Position numbers and translations under genes: made by a program. This document shows positions 41,554 to 50,075 of a DNA stretch of 64,000 bases, one piece after another. Where the stretch lies: positions 47,076 through 111,075 of the forward strand of contig CAKUXR010000007.1 of NCBI GenBank assembly GCA_934700615.1. Reading direction: 5' to 3'. Within the stretch, counting starts at the first letter, position 1, and each line of letters opens with the position of its first letter. Origin of the DNA: an uncultured Bacteroidales bacterium. Lineage in GTDB: Bacteria > Bacteroidota > Bacteroidia > Bacteroidales > UBA932. The notes under the pieces are model-generated. The model did not search any database. It was not told where the DNA came from and was given only the letters and a program-made list of their open reading frames with translations.

Positions 41554-43653
41554 ATGGATTTCGGATTTGTAAGAGTGGCGGCAGTCGTGCCGAGAGTTAA
41601 AGTGGCTGATGTCAATGCCAATGTCGCAGAAATCTGCCGACTGGCTGAAGACGCTGAAAGACAAGAGGTTTCCATTGCTGTTTTCCCGGAGTTGTCTGTT
41701 ACAGGTTACACGTGTGCGGATCTTTTCGGGCAGCAGCTTCTTATCGGCAAGGCCGAAGAAGGAATCAAACAGCTCAAGTCATTCTCAAGGGGCAAAAAAC
41801 TGACTATGGTAGTAGGCGTTCCTGTCAGAGTGGCCGGCAATCTTTACAATTGCGCAGCTGTCATCCACAACGGCAAACTGTCCGGGCTGGTTCCGAAAAT
41901 CCATCTTCCGGGTTACAATGAATTTTATGAGTCTCGCTGGTTCTCCAGCGGGGCTGATTTTCTGTACGATACGGAACGCGCAACTGCGCCGGTATATGAC
42001 GACGCGAAAAATTGCAGCTCACCCGCAGCGGGCGCAGAAATAGTCTATGCCGGGGCCAAGGTCAATGTCTTCCCCAATCTTCTTTTCAATGTCGGCAGAA
42101 GTACCTTTGCCATAGAGATTTGCGAAGACTTGTGGACACCGGTTCCACCGTCATCCCATCACGCATTGGCAGGAGCCGATATCATATTGAACCTCTCTGC
42201 CAGCAATGAAGTCCTGATGAAGCACAAGTACAGGCATGAGCTCATCGGCCAGCAGTCAGCTAGGACTGTTTCCGCATATGTCTATAGCTCCTGCGGTTAT
42301 GGTGAATCCACACAGGATCTTGTGTTCTCAGGGTCATCAATGATTTATGAGAACGGCAGCCTGCTGGCTGAAAGTGAGAGATTTATGATGCAGGGAAATC
42401 TCATAACAGCTGACATTGACATAGAAAAGCTTGCAGTTCTCAGACAGAAACAGAACACCTACCACACCGTGTCTCCGGACGGAACTCGTGACGGTCAGGA
42501 TGCCAGAAGATATGTAAAGATCAATGTCTGTGACGGATGTCAGACTGATTTCGAAAAATGCCTCAAAAGGCATGTAGAACCGCATCCGTTCGTGCCTGGA
42601 TTCAACGTCAGCATTGACAGCGATTCTTCGGAAGAGGAACTTTTGAAGAAGACGGCAGCAATATCCGAGCGAAATGCAAGATGTCGGGAAATCACTGACA
42701 TCCAGGTAATGGGCCTGGCGACCCGTCTTGCACACATCAACTGCAAAACTGCCGTTATCGGAATTTCAGGAGGACTGGACAGCACATTGGCACTGCTCGT
42801 AGCCGTGCTCGCCTTTGACAAGCTCGGTTGGGACAGAAAGCGCATCATAGGTATTACCATGCCTGGTCTCGGTACTACTGTCCGCACGAAGTCCAATGCT
42901 CAGGACCTTATGGAGACGTTGGGCGTCACTGCCCGTGAGATTCCAATCGGAAATGCTGTGGCCCAGCACTTTGCGGACATCGGACAGGATCCGAACCTAA
43001 CAGACGTCACCTATGAGAATTCACAGGCAAGGGAAAGGACACAGATTCTCATGGATGTCGCAAACAAGGAAGGCGGTATCGTGATAGGCACCGGAGACCT
43101 CTCAGAACTGGCACTCGGATGGGCAACATACAACGGTGACCATATTTCAATGTATGGTGTCAATGCCAGCATTCCGAAAACCCTTGTGAAATATCTCGTG
43201 GGATGGGCTGCAGACAATCATTTCAATGAGAATTGCTGCAATGCACAGCGTTCAGTCAGGGAAATTCTCCTTGACATCATTGACACTCCTATAAGCCCTG
43301 AACTGAAACCGGCTGACAATAACGGGGAGATTGCCCAGAAGACAGAGGACCTCGTGGGACCTTACGAACTTCATGACTTCTTCCTGTATAACATGTTCAG
43401 ATTCGGTTATGCTCCATCCAAGATTTATTTCTTGGCAAGGAAAGCTTTCAGTGGAGTTTATGATGATTCTGTCATTCTGAAATGGCTCAAGACATTCATT
43501 TCCAGGTTCTTCGGTCAGCAGTTCAAGCGTTCTTGCCTGCCTGACGGACCAAAGGTCGGTTCGGTATCACTCTCACCGAGAGGTGACTGGAGAATGCCTT
43601 CAGACGCATGGAAAACCATGTTCCTGAAGGATTTGGAGAATATTGAGGGGTAA
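41554..43653 (+). CDS. nadE: Glutamine-dependent NAD+ synthetase
   Basis: 699 residues. The N-terminal nitrilase-type glutaminase domain shows the Glu46-Lys~115-Cys190 triad in FPELSVTG, GLVPKIHLP and IEICEDLW. The C-terminal ATP-pyrophosphatase domain has SGGLDSTLALLVAV near residue 405 and DGPKVGS. Ammonia released from glutamine converts deamido-NAD to NAD. The length agrees with the glutamine-dependent form and excludes the ammonia-only one. It follows punA by 3 bp and precedes the TPR-HTH gene by 3 bp. Confidence 0.97.
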   Translation: MDFGFVRVAAVVPRVKVADVNANVAEICRLAEDAERQEVSIAVFPELSVTGYTCADLFGQQLLIGKAEEGIKQLKSFSRGKKLTMVVGVPVRVAGNLYNCAAVIHNGKLSGLVPKIHLPGYNEFYESRWFSSGADFLYDTERATAPVYDDAKNCSSPAAGAEIVYAGAKVNVFPNLLFNVGRSTFAIEICEDLWTPVPPSSHHALAGADIILNLSASNEVLMKHKYRHELIGQQSARTVSAYVYSSCGYGESTQDLVFSGSSMIYENGSLLAESERFMMQGNLITADIDIEKLAVLRQKQNTYHTVSPDGTRDGQDARRYVKINVCDGCQTDFEKCLKRHVEPHPFVPGFNVSIDSDSSEEELLKKTAAISERNARCREITDIQVMGLATRLAHINCKTAVIGISGGLDSTLALLVAVLAFDKLGWDRKRIIGITMPGLGTTVRTKSNAQDLMETLGVTAREIPIGNAVAQHFADIGQDPNLTDVTYENSQARERTQILMDVANKEGGIVIGTGDLSELALGWATYNGDHISMYGVNASIPKTLVKYLVGWAADNHFNENCCNAQRSVREILLDIIDTPISPELKPADNNGEIAQKTEDLVGPYELHDFFLYNMFRFGYAPSKIYFLARKAFSGVYDDSVILKWLKTFISRFFGQQFKRSCLPDGPKVGSVSLSPRGDWRMPSDAWKTMFLKDLENIEG

Positions 43654-43656
43654 TCG

Positions 43657-45108
43657 ATGAATAGATTCTATCTTTTAATTTGCTTTTTAATGGTTTTCAG
43701 TCTCTCCGCCTGCCGAAATGACGGAGGGACTGAAAGTACTGATGACTTGCTCCGTCTCGGAAGGACTTATGCCAATGCAGGTGACAGCAGGAATGCGATA
43801 TTGGCATTGACAAAAGCAAGTAAATCCGCGGGACGTGACAGTGCGTCTTTAGGGTTAATATTCAGCGAAATAGCCAAGGTTTACAGACAGACAGGCGACT
43901 ATGCGGAGGAGATATCCTACCTCGCGAAAGCTGAGAAGGCATATGACAATTCAGGCAAACCGTACAGCAGCCGAATGGCCAGGTTTGAGTCTGCAGTGGC
44001 AAGTTACAGGGCGCAAGACTACAAGACAGCCTCTGTGGCATTGAAATCCGTCATGGATGATGCCGTGGCCACCTCTGATACACTTCTCGAGGCCAAGTGT
44101 CTGGAAACCTATGCCAAAATCGCGGTAGATAATCCTGAGCCGGAGCCGAAACTGGCAATCAGCCTGTTGACGCGCGTTTCCAATGACCTCCATACTCCCC
44201 TTTCATCCATTGACAGAGGTATTCTGGCTTACGCCTACTCCCTTTCGGGTAATGTCAATGATGCAAGAATGTGGCTGGCCCGTGCCGGAAAATCAGCTGA
44301 AACGGAGGAAGATCTGATAAGATACAAGTATCGCTCATATCAGGTCAATGCCAATGAGGGCAAATCTGAAGAGGCGTTGAAATGTCTTGAGGAGTATGTC
44401 AGATATACCGGCAAGCAGCAATATGAACGGATGAAGAAGTCCGCTGCCAATGCTGAAAAGGAGTATTTCAGACAGCAGAGTGAACTGGCCTCGGCAAGGG
44501 CTGATTCCTTCAGGATGGAAATGCTTGTAATCGCTGCTCTGGCATTGGCTCTTGTCTTCTCTGTGACCGGATTCTTGCGTTACCGTAATCTTGAGACTTC
44601 CAAACGTCTCGAAGAAGAGAAGGCGGAGACTGAAAAATATATGAGCCTGGCAGAGGAACTGCAGACTAAAATGAAGGCCGCAGAGAGCCAGAAGACGCCG
44701 GCTGAGAAGCATTCTCATGATGCGAAGGCTGAGATGCTGGAGAGACTGTGTGAGCAGTATTATGTCTATGAAGGAACGGAAAATCTCCAGCCGAAAGTGC
44801 TGAAGGAAGTGAAGTCAATCATTGACGACCTCAGGACCAATCCCAAGACTATTGCTGATATGGAGCGGAATCTGGACGAAAGTTACGGAGGTATCATTGC
44901 AAGACTTCGTGCCCAGCTTCCGAAACTTAAAGAGGAAGATATCCGTCTTTATGTCTATGTCGCTTCTGGTTTTTCCAGCACAGCAATCTCGACAATTCTG
45001 GAAAAGGAGAAGAATATCGTCTATAACAGGATATACAGATTGAAGGGAAAAATCGATTCTTCTGAAGCTGAAAACAAGGCAGAATTCCTCGATTTTCTAT
45101 CAAAATAG
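43657..45108 (+). CDS. Membrane-spanning TPR lipoprotein with cytoplasmic HTH
   Basis: 483 residues. MNRFYLLICFLMVFSLSACRN is a lipoprotein signal (Cys19). TPR-like helices fill residues about 30-265 (for example AGDSRNAILALTKASKSAG). A membrane helix (residues about 290-309, VIAALALALVFSVTGFL) is followed by a coiled coil (about 312-345). The last 75 residues (LKEEDIRLYVYVASGFSST then AISTILEKEKNIVYNRIYRLKG) form a helix-turn-helix of the LuxR-like sort. The layout predicts a periplasmic TPR sensor and a cytoplasmic DNA-binding end. The start is 3 bp after the nadE stop. Confidence 0.82.
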   Translation: MNRFYLLICFLMVFSLSACRNDGGTESTDDLLRLGRTYANAGDSRNAILALTKASKSAGRDSASLGLIFSEIAKVYRQTGDYAEEISYLAKAEKAYDNSGKPYSSRMARFESAVASYRAQDYKTASVALKSVMDDAVATSDTLLEAKCLETYAKIAVDNPEPEPKLAISLLTRVSNDLHTPLSSIDRGILAYAYSLSGNVNDARMWLARAGKSAETEEDLIRYKYRSYQVNANEGKSEEALKCLEEYVRYTGKQQYERMKKSAANAEKEYFRQQSELASARADSFRMEMLVIAALALALVFSVTGFLRYRNLETSKRLEEEKAETEKYMSLAEELQTKMKAAESQKTPAEKHSHDAKAEMLERLCEQYYVYEGTENLQPKVLKEVKSIIDDLRTNPKTIADMERNLDESYGGIIARLRAQLPKLKEEDIRLYVYVASGFSSTAISTILEKEKNIVYNRIYRLKGKIDSSEAENKAEFLDFLSK

Positions 45109-45261
45109 GGTGTTTTATAATGCTTTGATATTCAATTAGTTGCAAAACGTGAGAGAAATTGGTGTTTTTCGCCTTTGTAACACATTGATAATCAATACCC
45201 ATTTTAAGCCTTGCGAGAGATTTAAAAGGCGCAAAAATTAGGTGGCAGGAATGTTTTGACG

Positions 45262-45269
45262 TATCTTTG
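45262..45269 (+). promoter_or_regulatory. -7 element upstream of the candidate ncRNA
   Basis: TATCTTTG matches TAnnTTTG inside a long non-coding gap. Predicted transcription start is about 45276. No -33 TTG was found at the right spacing. Confidence 0.5.
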
Positions 45270-45274
45270 CATAC

Positions 45275-45448
45275 GAATCAAGGAGATGATTCCATGACGA
45301 AGTGATTAGCGTCATGATTGATTTTGCAAGTTTAATATGGTCATAAGTTGCCAAGTCTGCACCTATATCCATTCGCAGGGAAAAAAGCCAGACAGCAAAT
45401 CAAGCGACCGGGAATGAAAATGGGCTGACAAAAATTGTCAGCCCATTT
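45275..45448 (+). ncRNA. Candidate structured small RNA, about 175 nt
   Basis: From the predicted start the strand can fold as follows: hairpin GAATCA/TGATTC (45275-45280 with 45287-45292); hairpin CATGACG/CGTCATG (45293-45299 with 45310-45316); a long-range pair TTGATTTTGC (45318-45327) with GCAAATCAA (45395-45403); and a strong terminal hairpin AAATGGGCTGACAA/TTGTCAGCCCATTT (45418-45448). The last is terminator-like but lacks a clean T-run. The size and stand-alone setting would fit a 6S-like or other regulatory RNA, but I cannot match it to a known family. Confidence 0.55.
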
Positions 45449-45644
45449 CGCGTGTCAGGCACGTCTATAATCTCAAACTATTTTAAGTAACCTTCAAAAA
45501 ATAACCTGCATCATCTTAAGGAATCTTTTCGGTCTATATCTTTTTTTTCATCAGTCGTGTACGTCCAGTACACTCCTTCTTCAAAAACAGATCTATCCTC
45601 GAAAATCTTCTCTTAATCTGAGGCAACTTATTTTTTTCATGTTA

Positions 45645-46901
45645 CTAAATGTTCAGTTTTCTGGTGGCTTCGAGGTCGAGTGCCTCAGCGAGTACGCTGA
45701 TAGGATTCTTGACCGTCTTTCCGGTACTCATTTCAATCTGCCACTTGCAGGTCTCACAGTCGCATGCCACGAAGTCCGGAGCAACCTGTCCGATCTGGTC
45801 GAATAGAGGCTTTCCGATAGCCTGAGAGACCTCGTAGTTCTCCTTCTTGAATCCGTAGGTGCCGGAGATACCGCAGCAGTTGCTGTCAAGCATAGTGAAC
45901 TTGACACCGGGAATCATTTTCAGAAGTGATACTGAGAATATTCCCCAACCGAGTTTCTCAAGGTGGCAAGGGGTATGATATGCGATATTTGCCTTGTAGT
46001 CTTTCTTGAATGCAAGCTTGACCTTTCCCGAGTCGATGAGACTATATATGAACTTGGTCGCCAGAAGAAGGCTGTCACGTACACCGCTGTTGTCGATCTT
46101 AAGAAGGTCGTTGTACTCATCTCTCATCGTAAGAACGCAAGTGGATGAAGTCGTGAGGACCTTGAGGTTCTTGTCCACGGCTTTCTGAAGAACAGCCACA
46201 TTGTGTTCAGCATGTTTCTTGGCGCCATCTGTAAGTCCGTTGGCAATCATGGCCACACCGCAACATTTTTCCTTGTCGAGAAGGTTGACGCCATAGCCGA
46301 GAGCATTCATCACGGCCACAAAATCCTTTCCTAGCTGAGGATAGTTGTAATTGACATAACAGCCATGGAAATATGCTATCTGATTCTTGAACTCGGACTG
46401 TTTTGCTGCAGCGTTCTTCTTGAACCAGGCCTCGAATTTGGTGCCTGAGTACTTAGGGAAGGTACGCCTGTGGTCAATGCCGAGAACTCCGTCGAGAGCG
46501 GCCTTTACAGGCTTTATAGGAAGGACTGCATTGACAATAGGAGCAAACGGGCTGGCCATTGTTCCCATGAAATCGGTGCTGGCAAGCATCCTGTCGCGGA
46601 GTTTCGGCTTACGGGTGCTGAATTTGATTCTGGCCTCCTGGATAATGTCAGAAATTTTAACTCCGGAAGGACACGCGACATCGCATCTCTTGCAATTGAG
46701 GCAATATTTGAGGGCCTCGTCGAAGAAATATCTGTTCTTCAGCCTGAGCCTCTCCCCGTCCGGGCCGGCCTGCTTAGGGCCCGGATAATCAGGATTTACA
46801 GGAACAACCGGGCAGTATACTGTACAGATTGTACACTTGATACACTGCTCGAAATTATTTTCACTTATACTGCTTGACATAATTTCTAAATTTTGCTTCA
46901 T
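45645..46901 (-). CDS. glpC: Anaerobic glycerol-3-phosphate dehydrogenase subunit C
   Basis: 418 residues (start 46901; an ATG at 46880 is an alternative). Two [4Fe-4S] motifs of the C-x2-C-x2-C-x3-CP kind are at Cys20/23/26/30 and Cys67/70/73/77. Two CCG-domain motifs (EKCCGVAM and SNCCGISGTYG) are characteristic of GlpC and LutA/HdrB-like proteins. It anchors GlpAB to the membrane and passes electrons to the quinone. It is the last gene of glpABC, 2 bp after glpB. No terminator is visible after the stop. Confidence 0.93.
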   Translation of the reverse strand: MKQNLEIMSSSISENNFEQCIKCTICTVYCPVVPVNPDYPGPKQAGPDGERLRLKNRYFFDEALKYCLNCKRCDVACPSGVKISDIIQEARIKFSTRKPKLRDRMLASTDFMGTMASPFAPIVNAVLPIKPVKAALDGVLGIDHRRTFPKYSGTKFEAWFKKNAAAKQSEFKNQIAYFHGCYVNYNYPQLGKDFVAVMNALGYGVNLLDKEKCCGVAMIANGLTDGAKKHAEHNVAVLQKAVDKNLKVLTTSSTCVLTMRDEYNDLLKIDNSGVRDSLLLATKFIYSLIDSGKVKLAFKKDYKANIAYHTPCHLEKLGWGIFSVSLLKMIPGVKFTMLDSNCCGISGTYGFKKENYEVSQAIGKPLFDQIGQVAPDFVACDCETCKWQIEMSTGKTVKNPISVLAEALDLEATRKLNI

Positions 46902-46903
46902 GA

Positions 46904-48151
46904 TTATCGCCCTAGAATTGAATCAGTTACGCTAAATGCGGTCATGAGTGCCACACCTGCACCGCAACCTTCGTAAAGCGGATTGTAACCTCCGAGGATG
47001 GAACCTGCCGCATAAAGGTTCTCGAGTGCCGCTCCGTCTTTCATGACTTTGAACGATCCGTCTGTCGCAACACCGAAACCGATGTAGTTCTGACGTGCGA
47101 AGAAATCCTTGTCGTACCATGAGTTCCTGTCCGCGTCGAAAAGAACGTCTGCGCCGAATACCGGCTCTATGATCTTTTCAATGTCAGCGATGAGTCCATG
47201 TCCGAAATAACTTCCGGATGCAAGTATATAATTGTCACCGGTCAGTTCAATGTCACCCATGTTGGCTGTAGATACGGCAGCTACCTTGTTTCCGTCAAAT
47301 CTTGCGGAAACCGCCTGGTCACCCATGAGGAATACGCCTCCTGCATCTTCAAATGCCTCTTTCAGCATCTGCTGGTATCGGATACCGGTAACTGACGGAG
47401 GGAGCGTTCCGAGGAAAAGTACTTTGGCATTGACTTTTTCCTTTACTTCCTTCACTACTGCCTCATTTTTCAGTCCGAAAACGGCAGGGAGGACAACGGT
47501 ATCCTCGTCAGAGACAGCAGCATTGACCTTGGAAATGAAGGTTGCGAGGACCTCAGGTTTTTCCATCAACCTGGCGATATTGGTTGCGCGCATTTCAGTC
47601 GGGTTGCGTCTCAGGTGCTTGATTTCGTCAGTTGTAACTGCCGTGATTCTGCAGGTTGCACCATTATTCTCGAATGACTTCGCGATGAAAGAAGTATTGA
47701 AATCAAGGAAGCCTTCAATGTTGACTATCAATGCCTTTTTGCATATTGCCTCATTGGTTCCGCTGACCGATGCGATATCGTCGGACACAAGCCATGCCGG
47801 CTTGAGGGTGCCCGTCGCGGTGACGACATATCTGTTTTTGGATGCGTCTCCAGTCAATGTCAATCCGGCTTCATTCAGAAGGGTCTTGCACTCCTCCGCA
47901 TATTTTCCGATTTTCTCTGCACCTATCTTTGAGTAAGGATGCTCAGCAGGCAGAGAAGGAATGGCTGTCAGTGGAGTTTCTACAGGTGTGCCGTCCGGCA
48001 TTCTGGAAAGCAGACCGAACCCGCCCGAAAAGAAATGCATTGCATTCTGACCTGCAGAAACGACTGCGCAGTTTTTACCGGCCTTCTGAAGCTTCAGTCC
48101 ACATACAAGACCGGCAAGACCGCCACCTATTATTATAGTATCAAATCTCAT
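46904..48151 (-). CDS. glpB: Anaerobic glycerol-3-phosphate dehydrogenase subunit B
   Basis: 415 residues. FAD/NAD-binding start IIIGGGLAGLVCGLKLQKAGK and the C-terminal AGSILGGYNPLYEGCGAGVA (second flavin-contact loop) match GlpB. It forms the catalytic dimer with GlpA. It starts 22 bp after the glpA stop and ends 2 bp before glpC. Compared with E. coli GlpB the length is similar, with no domain missing. Confidence 0.92.
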   Translation of the reverse strand: MRFDTIIIGGGLAGLVCGLKLQKAGKNCAVVSAGQNAMHFFSGGFGLLSRMPDGTPVETPLTAIPSLPAEHPYSKIGAEKIGKYAEECKTLLNEAGLTLTGDASKNRYVVTATGTLKPAWLVSDDIASVSGTNEAICKKALIVNIEGFLDFNTSFIAKSFENNGATCRITAVTTDEIKHLRRNPTEMRATNIARLMEKPEVLATFISKVNAAVSDEDTVVLPAVFGLKNEAVVKEVKEKVNAKVLFLGTLPPSVTGIRYQQMLKEAFEDAGGVFLMGDQAVSARFDGNKVAAVSTANMGDIELTGDNYILASGSYFGHGLIADIEKIIEPVFGADVLFDADRNSWYDKDFFARQNYIGFGVATDGSFKVMKDGAALENLYAAGSILGGYNPLYEGCGAGVALMTAFSVTDSILGR

Positions 48152-48173
48152 AATTCCTGATTGTTTTTAGTTC

Positions 48174-49826
48174 CTAACCCAGTTCAGGTGAATCAGGATT
48201 GGCATCAATCCCCTTTTCGCCACCGATACCGAGGCATTCTGAATAAACCCACGATGTGAACTCAGCTTCGCGCAGTGTTTCACCCCAAGCGACAGGATAC
48301 ATTCCTTTCCATCTTTCGTTCATGAATTTCTCGAGGTCCTCCCTGGCCCTTTCTGCGCAGCCATGTGCCTTGCTGAGCAGACCTGCTGCACGGCAGGCGC
48401 AAATTTCCCCCTGACATGTTCCCATGCCGACGCGGGTGCGCCTTCTGAGATCAACAAGATTATGGACATCGAGATTTTCAATGGCATTGACAACCTCGCT
48501 TTCAGGAACTTCCTCACACTCGCAGACGAGACTCTGCTCTTCTCTGGTCTCGAGCTGGATTCTGGAGGCCATGCTTCCTGCGCGTCCTACTGTGGCTTTC
48601 TGCGCTGTCGTAGGGTTTGTCCATATCTTCTGGGATACCTCCTTCACATCACCGTTGCCGGAACCCGGAAGAGGTGTCGTTCTGGTTTCACACTTCTTGC
48701 TGTTGTGCAGTTTTTCGCATACCAGGTCTGTGGCCATTTCTGCCATCAGTCTGTATGTCATGAGCTTGCCGCCTGTGATGGTGATGAAGCCCTTGATGCC
48801 GTCACGCTTCTCGTGGTCGAACAGAACGATGCCTCGGCTGATGTTACGGCCGCTAGGATCGCCATCTGCTGCTACAAGCGGACGTACACCTGCGTAGGCT
48901 CTGAGGATTCGTGTAGTGTTCAGGCATGGAGCAAGTTTCTCTCCTTCCTGAATGAGGAGTTTTACCTCATCAGGTGTAACATGCATATCGTCGCACTCCT
49001 CGTAAGGAACTCTGGTAGAAGTGGTTCCGATTACACATACAGTATCTCCCGGCACCAGGATATCGGCATTGGCAGGCTTACGGCAACGGTTCAGGACGAT
49101 GCCGTTCACTCTATGAGCGAAGATAAGCAGTGCGCCTTTTGCAGGGAACATACTGATCTTTGCGCCGGCGAGCTCTGCGATATGATGGCCCCAGATACCG
49201 CCTGCATTGACAGTAATAGGAGCATAGTATTCAGCTGTTTCGCCTGTCTTGTGGTCGAGGACCTTGACACCTGTAATTGTATCCTGATTCTTCACGAAAT
49301 CCAGGACCTCTGTATATACGAGAACCTTGGCGCCGTGAAGTTTGGCATCCACCACATTGGATGAGCAGAGTCTGAATGGATCTACTGATCCGTCAGGGAC
49401 TCTGACAGCTCCGATAATCGAAGGATTGACTGAAGGCTCAAGCCTCTTTGCCTCCTCAGGGTCAATGATTTCCGCCTTGATTCCTGCCCTTGTGCAAGAT
49501 TCCACGAATTTGGCCTGATATGCCAAATCGTCCTCAGGAAGGGTGATGAAGAAGCCGGATGTGTCATCCACACAATGGTTTGCAATCTTCTTGAGAATCA
49601 TGTTTTCCTGGATGCACTCTGCAGCCGACTCCTGGTCAGTTACTGCATATCTGGCTCCACTATGGAGAAGACCATGATTTCTTCCGGTAGCTCCGTCAGC
49701 GATGTCATGACGCTCTATAAGAAGGACTTTCAATCCTCGCAGTGCGCAGTCTCTCGCAGTTCCGGCTCCGGTAATGCCTCCTCCGATGATTATGACATCA
49801 AATTCGTTCTGTTTCATTCCGGCCAT
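48174..49826 (-). CDS. glpA: Anaerobic glycerol-3-phosphate dehydrogenase subunit A
   Basis: 550 residues (start 49826, or 49817 as MKQNEFD). FAD-binding VIIIGGGITGAGTARDCALRG and ADGATGRNHGLLHSGARYAV are in the N-terminal DAO-type oxidoreductase. A C-terminal Bfd-like region binds [2Fe-2S] through CECEEVPESE and TCQGEICACRAAGLL. The enzyme oxidises glycerol-3-phosphate to dihydroxyacetone phosphate with a quinone as acceptor under anaerobic conditions. It is the first gene of glpABC; no glpK or glpF is in the window. Confidence 0.95.
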   Translation of the reverse strand: MAGMKQNEFDVIIIGGGITGAGTARDCALRGLKVLLIERHDIADGATGRNHGLLHSGARYAVTDQESAAECIQENMILKKIANHCVDDTSGFFITLPEDDLAYQAKFVESCTRAGIKAEIIDPEEAKRLEPSVNPSIIGAVRVPDGSVDPFRLCSSNVVDAKLHGAKVLVYTEVLDFVKNQDTITGVKVLDHKTGETAEYYAPITVNAGGIWGHHIAELAGAKISMFPAKGALLIFAHRVNGIVLNRCRKPANADILVPGDTVCVIGTTSTRVPYEECDDMHVTPDEVKLLIQEGEKLAPCLNTTRILRAYAGVRPLVAADGDPSGRNISRGIVLFDHEKRDGIKGFITITGGKLMTYRLMAEMATDLVCEKLHNSKKCETRTTPLPGSGNGDVKEVSQKIWTNPTTAQKATVGRAGSMASRIQLETREEQSLVCECEEVPESEVVNAIENLDVHNLVDLRRRTRVGMGTCQGEICACRAAGLLSKAHGCAERAREDLEKFMNERWKGMYPVAWGETLREAEFTSWVYSECLGIGGEKGIDANPDSPELG

Positions 49827-49960
49827 TTCGCTGATATTATGTTTTTATTTATTTTTATGTCCATACAGAGTTTCGTTCAGAAATCCGGAAACTCATAGTT
49901 ATGTTGCCCAGTTCTGTGTTATTTAACTCTGTCGAAAGATTACGCTTTCGTTTCAAAATG

Positions 49961-49968
49961 CAAATATA
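49961..49968 (-). promoter_or_regulatory. -7 element for the glpABC operon
   Basis: Reverse strand TATATTTG matches TAnnTTTG in the 249-bp divergent gap, about 135 bp upstream of glpA, leaving a leader long enough for regulation. Confidence 0.55.
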
Positions 49969-50040
49969 GCAATTTGTTTTCATTTCGAAAATAGAAAAGC
50001 TTGAAATGTAAGGCGATTTTTACCATCAAGAATAATTTAG

Positions 50041-50048
50041 TAAATTTG
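50041..50048 (+). promoter_or_regulatory. -7 element for the pseudouridine synthase gene
   Basis: TAAATTTG matches TAnnTTTG, 27 bp upstream of the ATG at 50076. Confidence 0.6.
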
Positions 50049-50075
50049 AAGTTTCAAAATAATGGATGAAAATAT

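Larger units (their letters stand above)
45109..45644. other. 536-bp non-coding gap holding a candidate small RNA
   Basis: No frame here codes convincingly. Before the RNA candidate there are short A+T-rich stretches and a near-palindrome TTGATAATCAA (45185 region). The candidate ncRNA spans about 45275-45448. After it, a perfect hairpin GTGTAC-GTCCA-GTACAC lies at 45557-45573, with no T-run in either direction. The rest (45574-45644) is A+T-rich leader or trailer of the glp operon; no clear glpC terminator is seen. Confidence 0.7.

Noticed and set aside
47232..47936. 234-codon plus-strand open frame
   Set aside because: Antisense to glpB; Ser/Ala/Thr-rich shadow.
48363..49364. 333-codon open frame on the plus strand
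   Set aside because: It lies fully antisense to glpA, whose flavin and iron-sulfur motifs are complete. Its translation has no recognisable domain.
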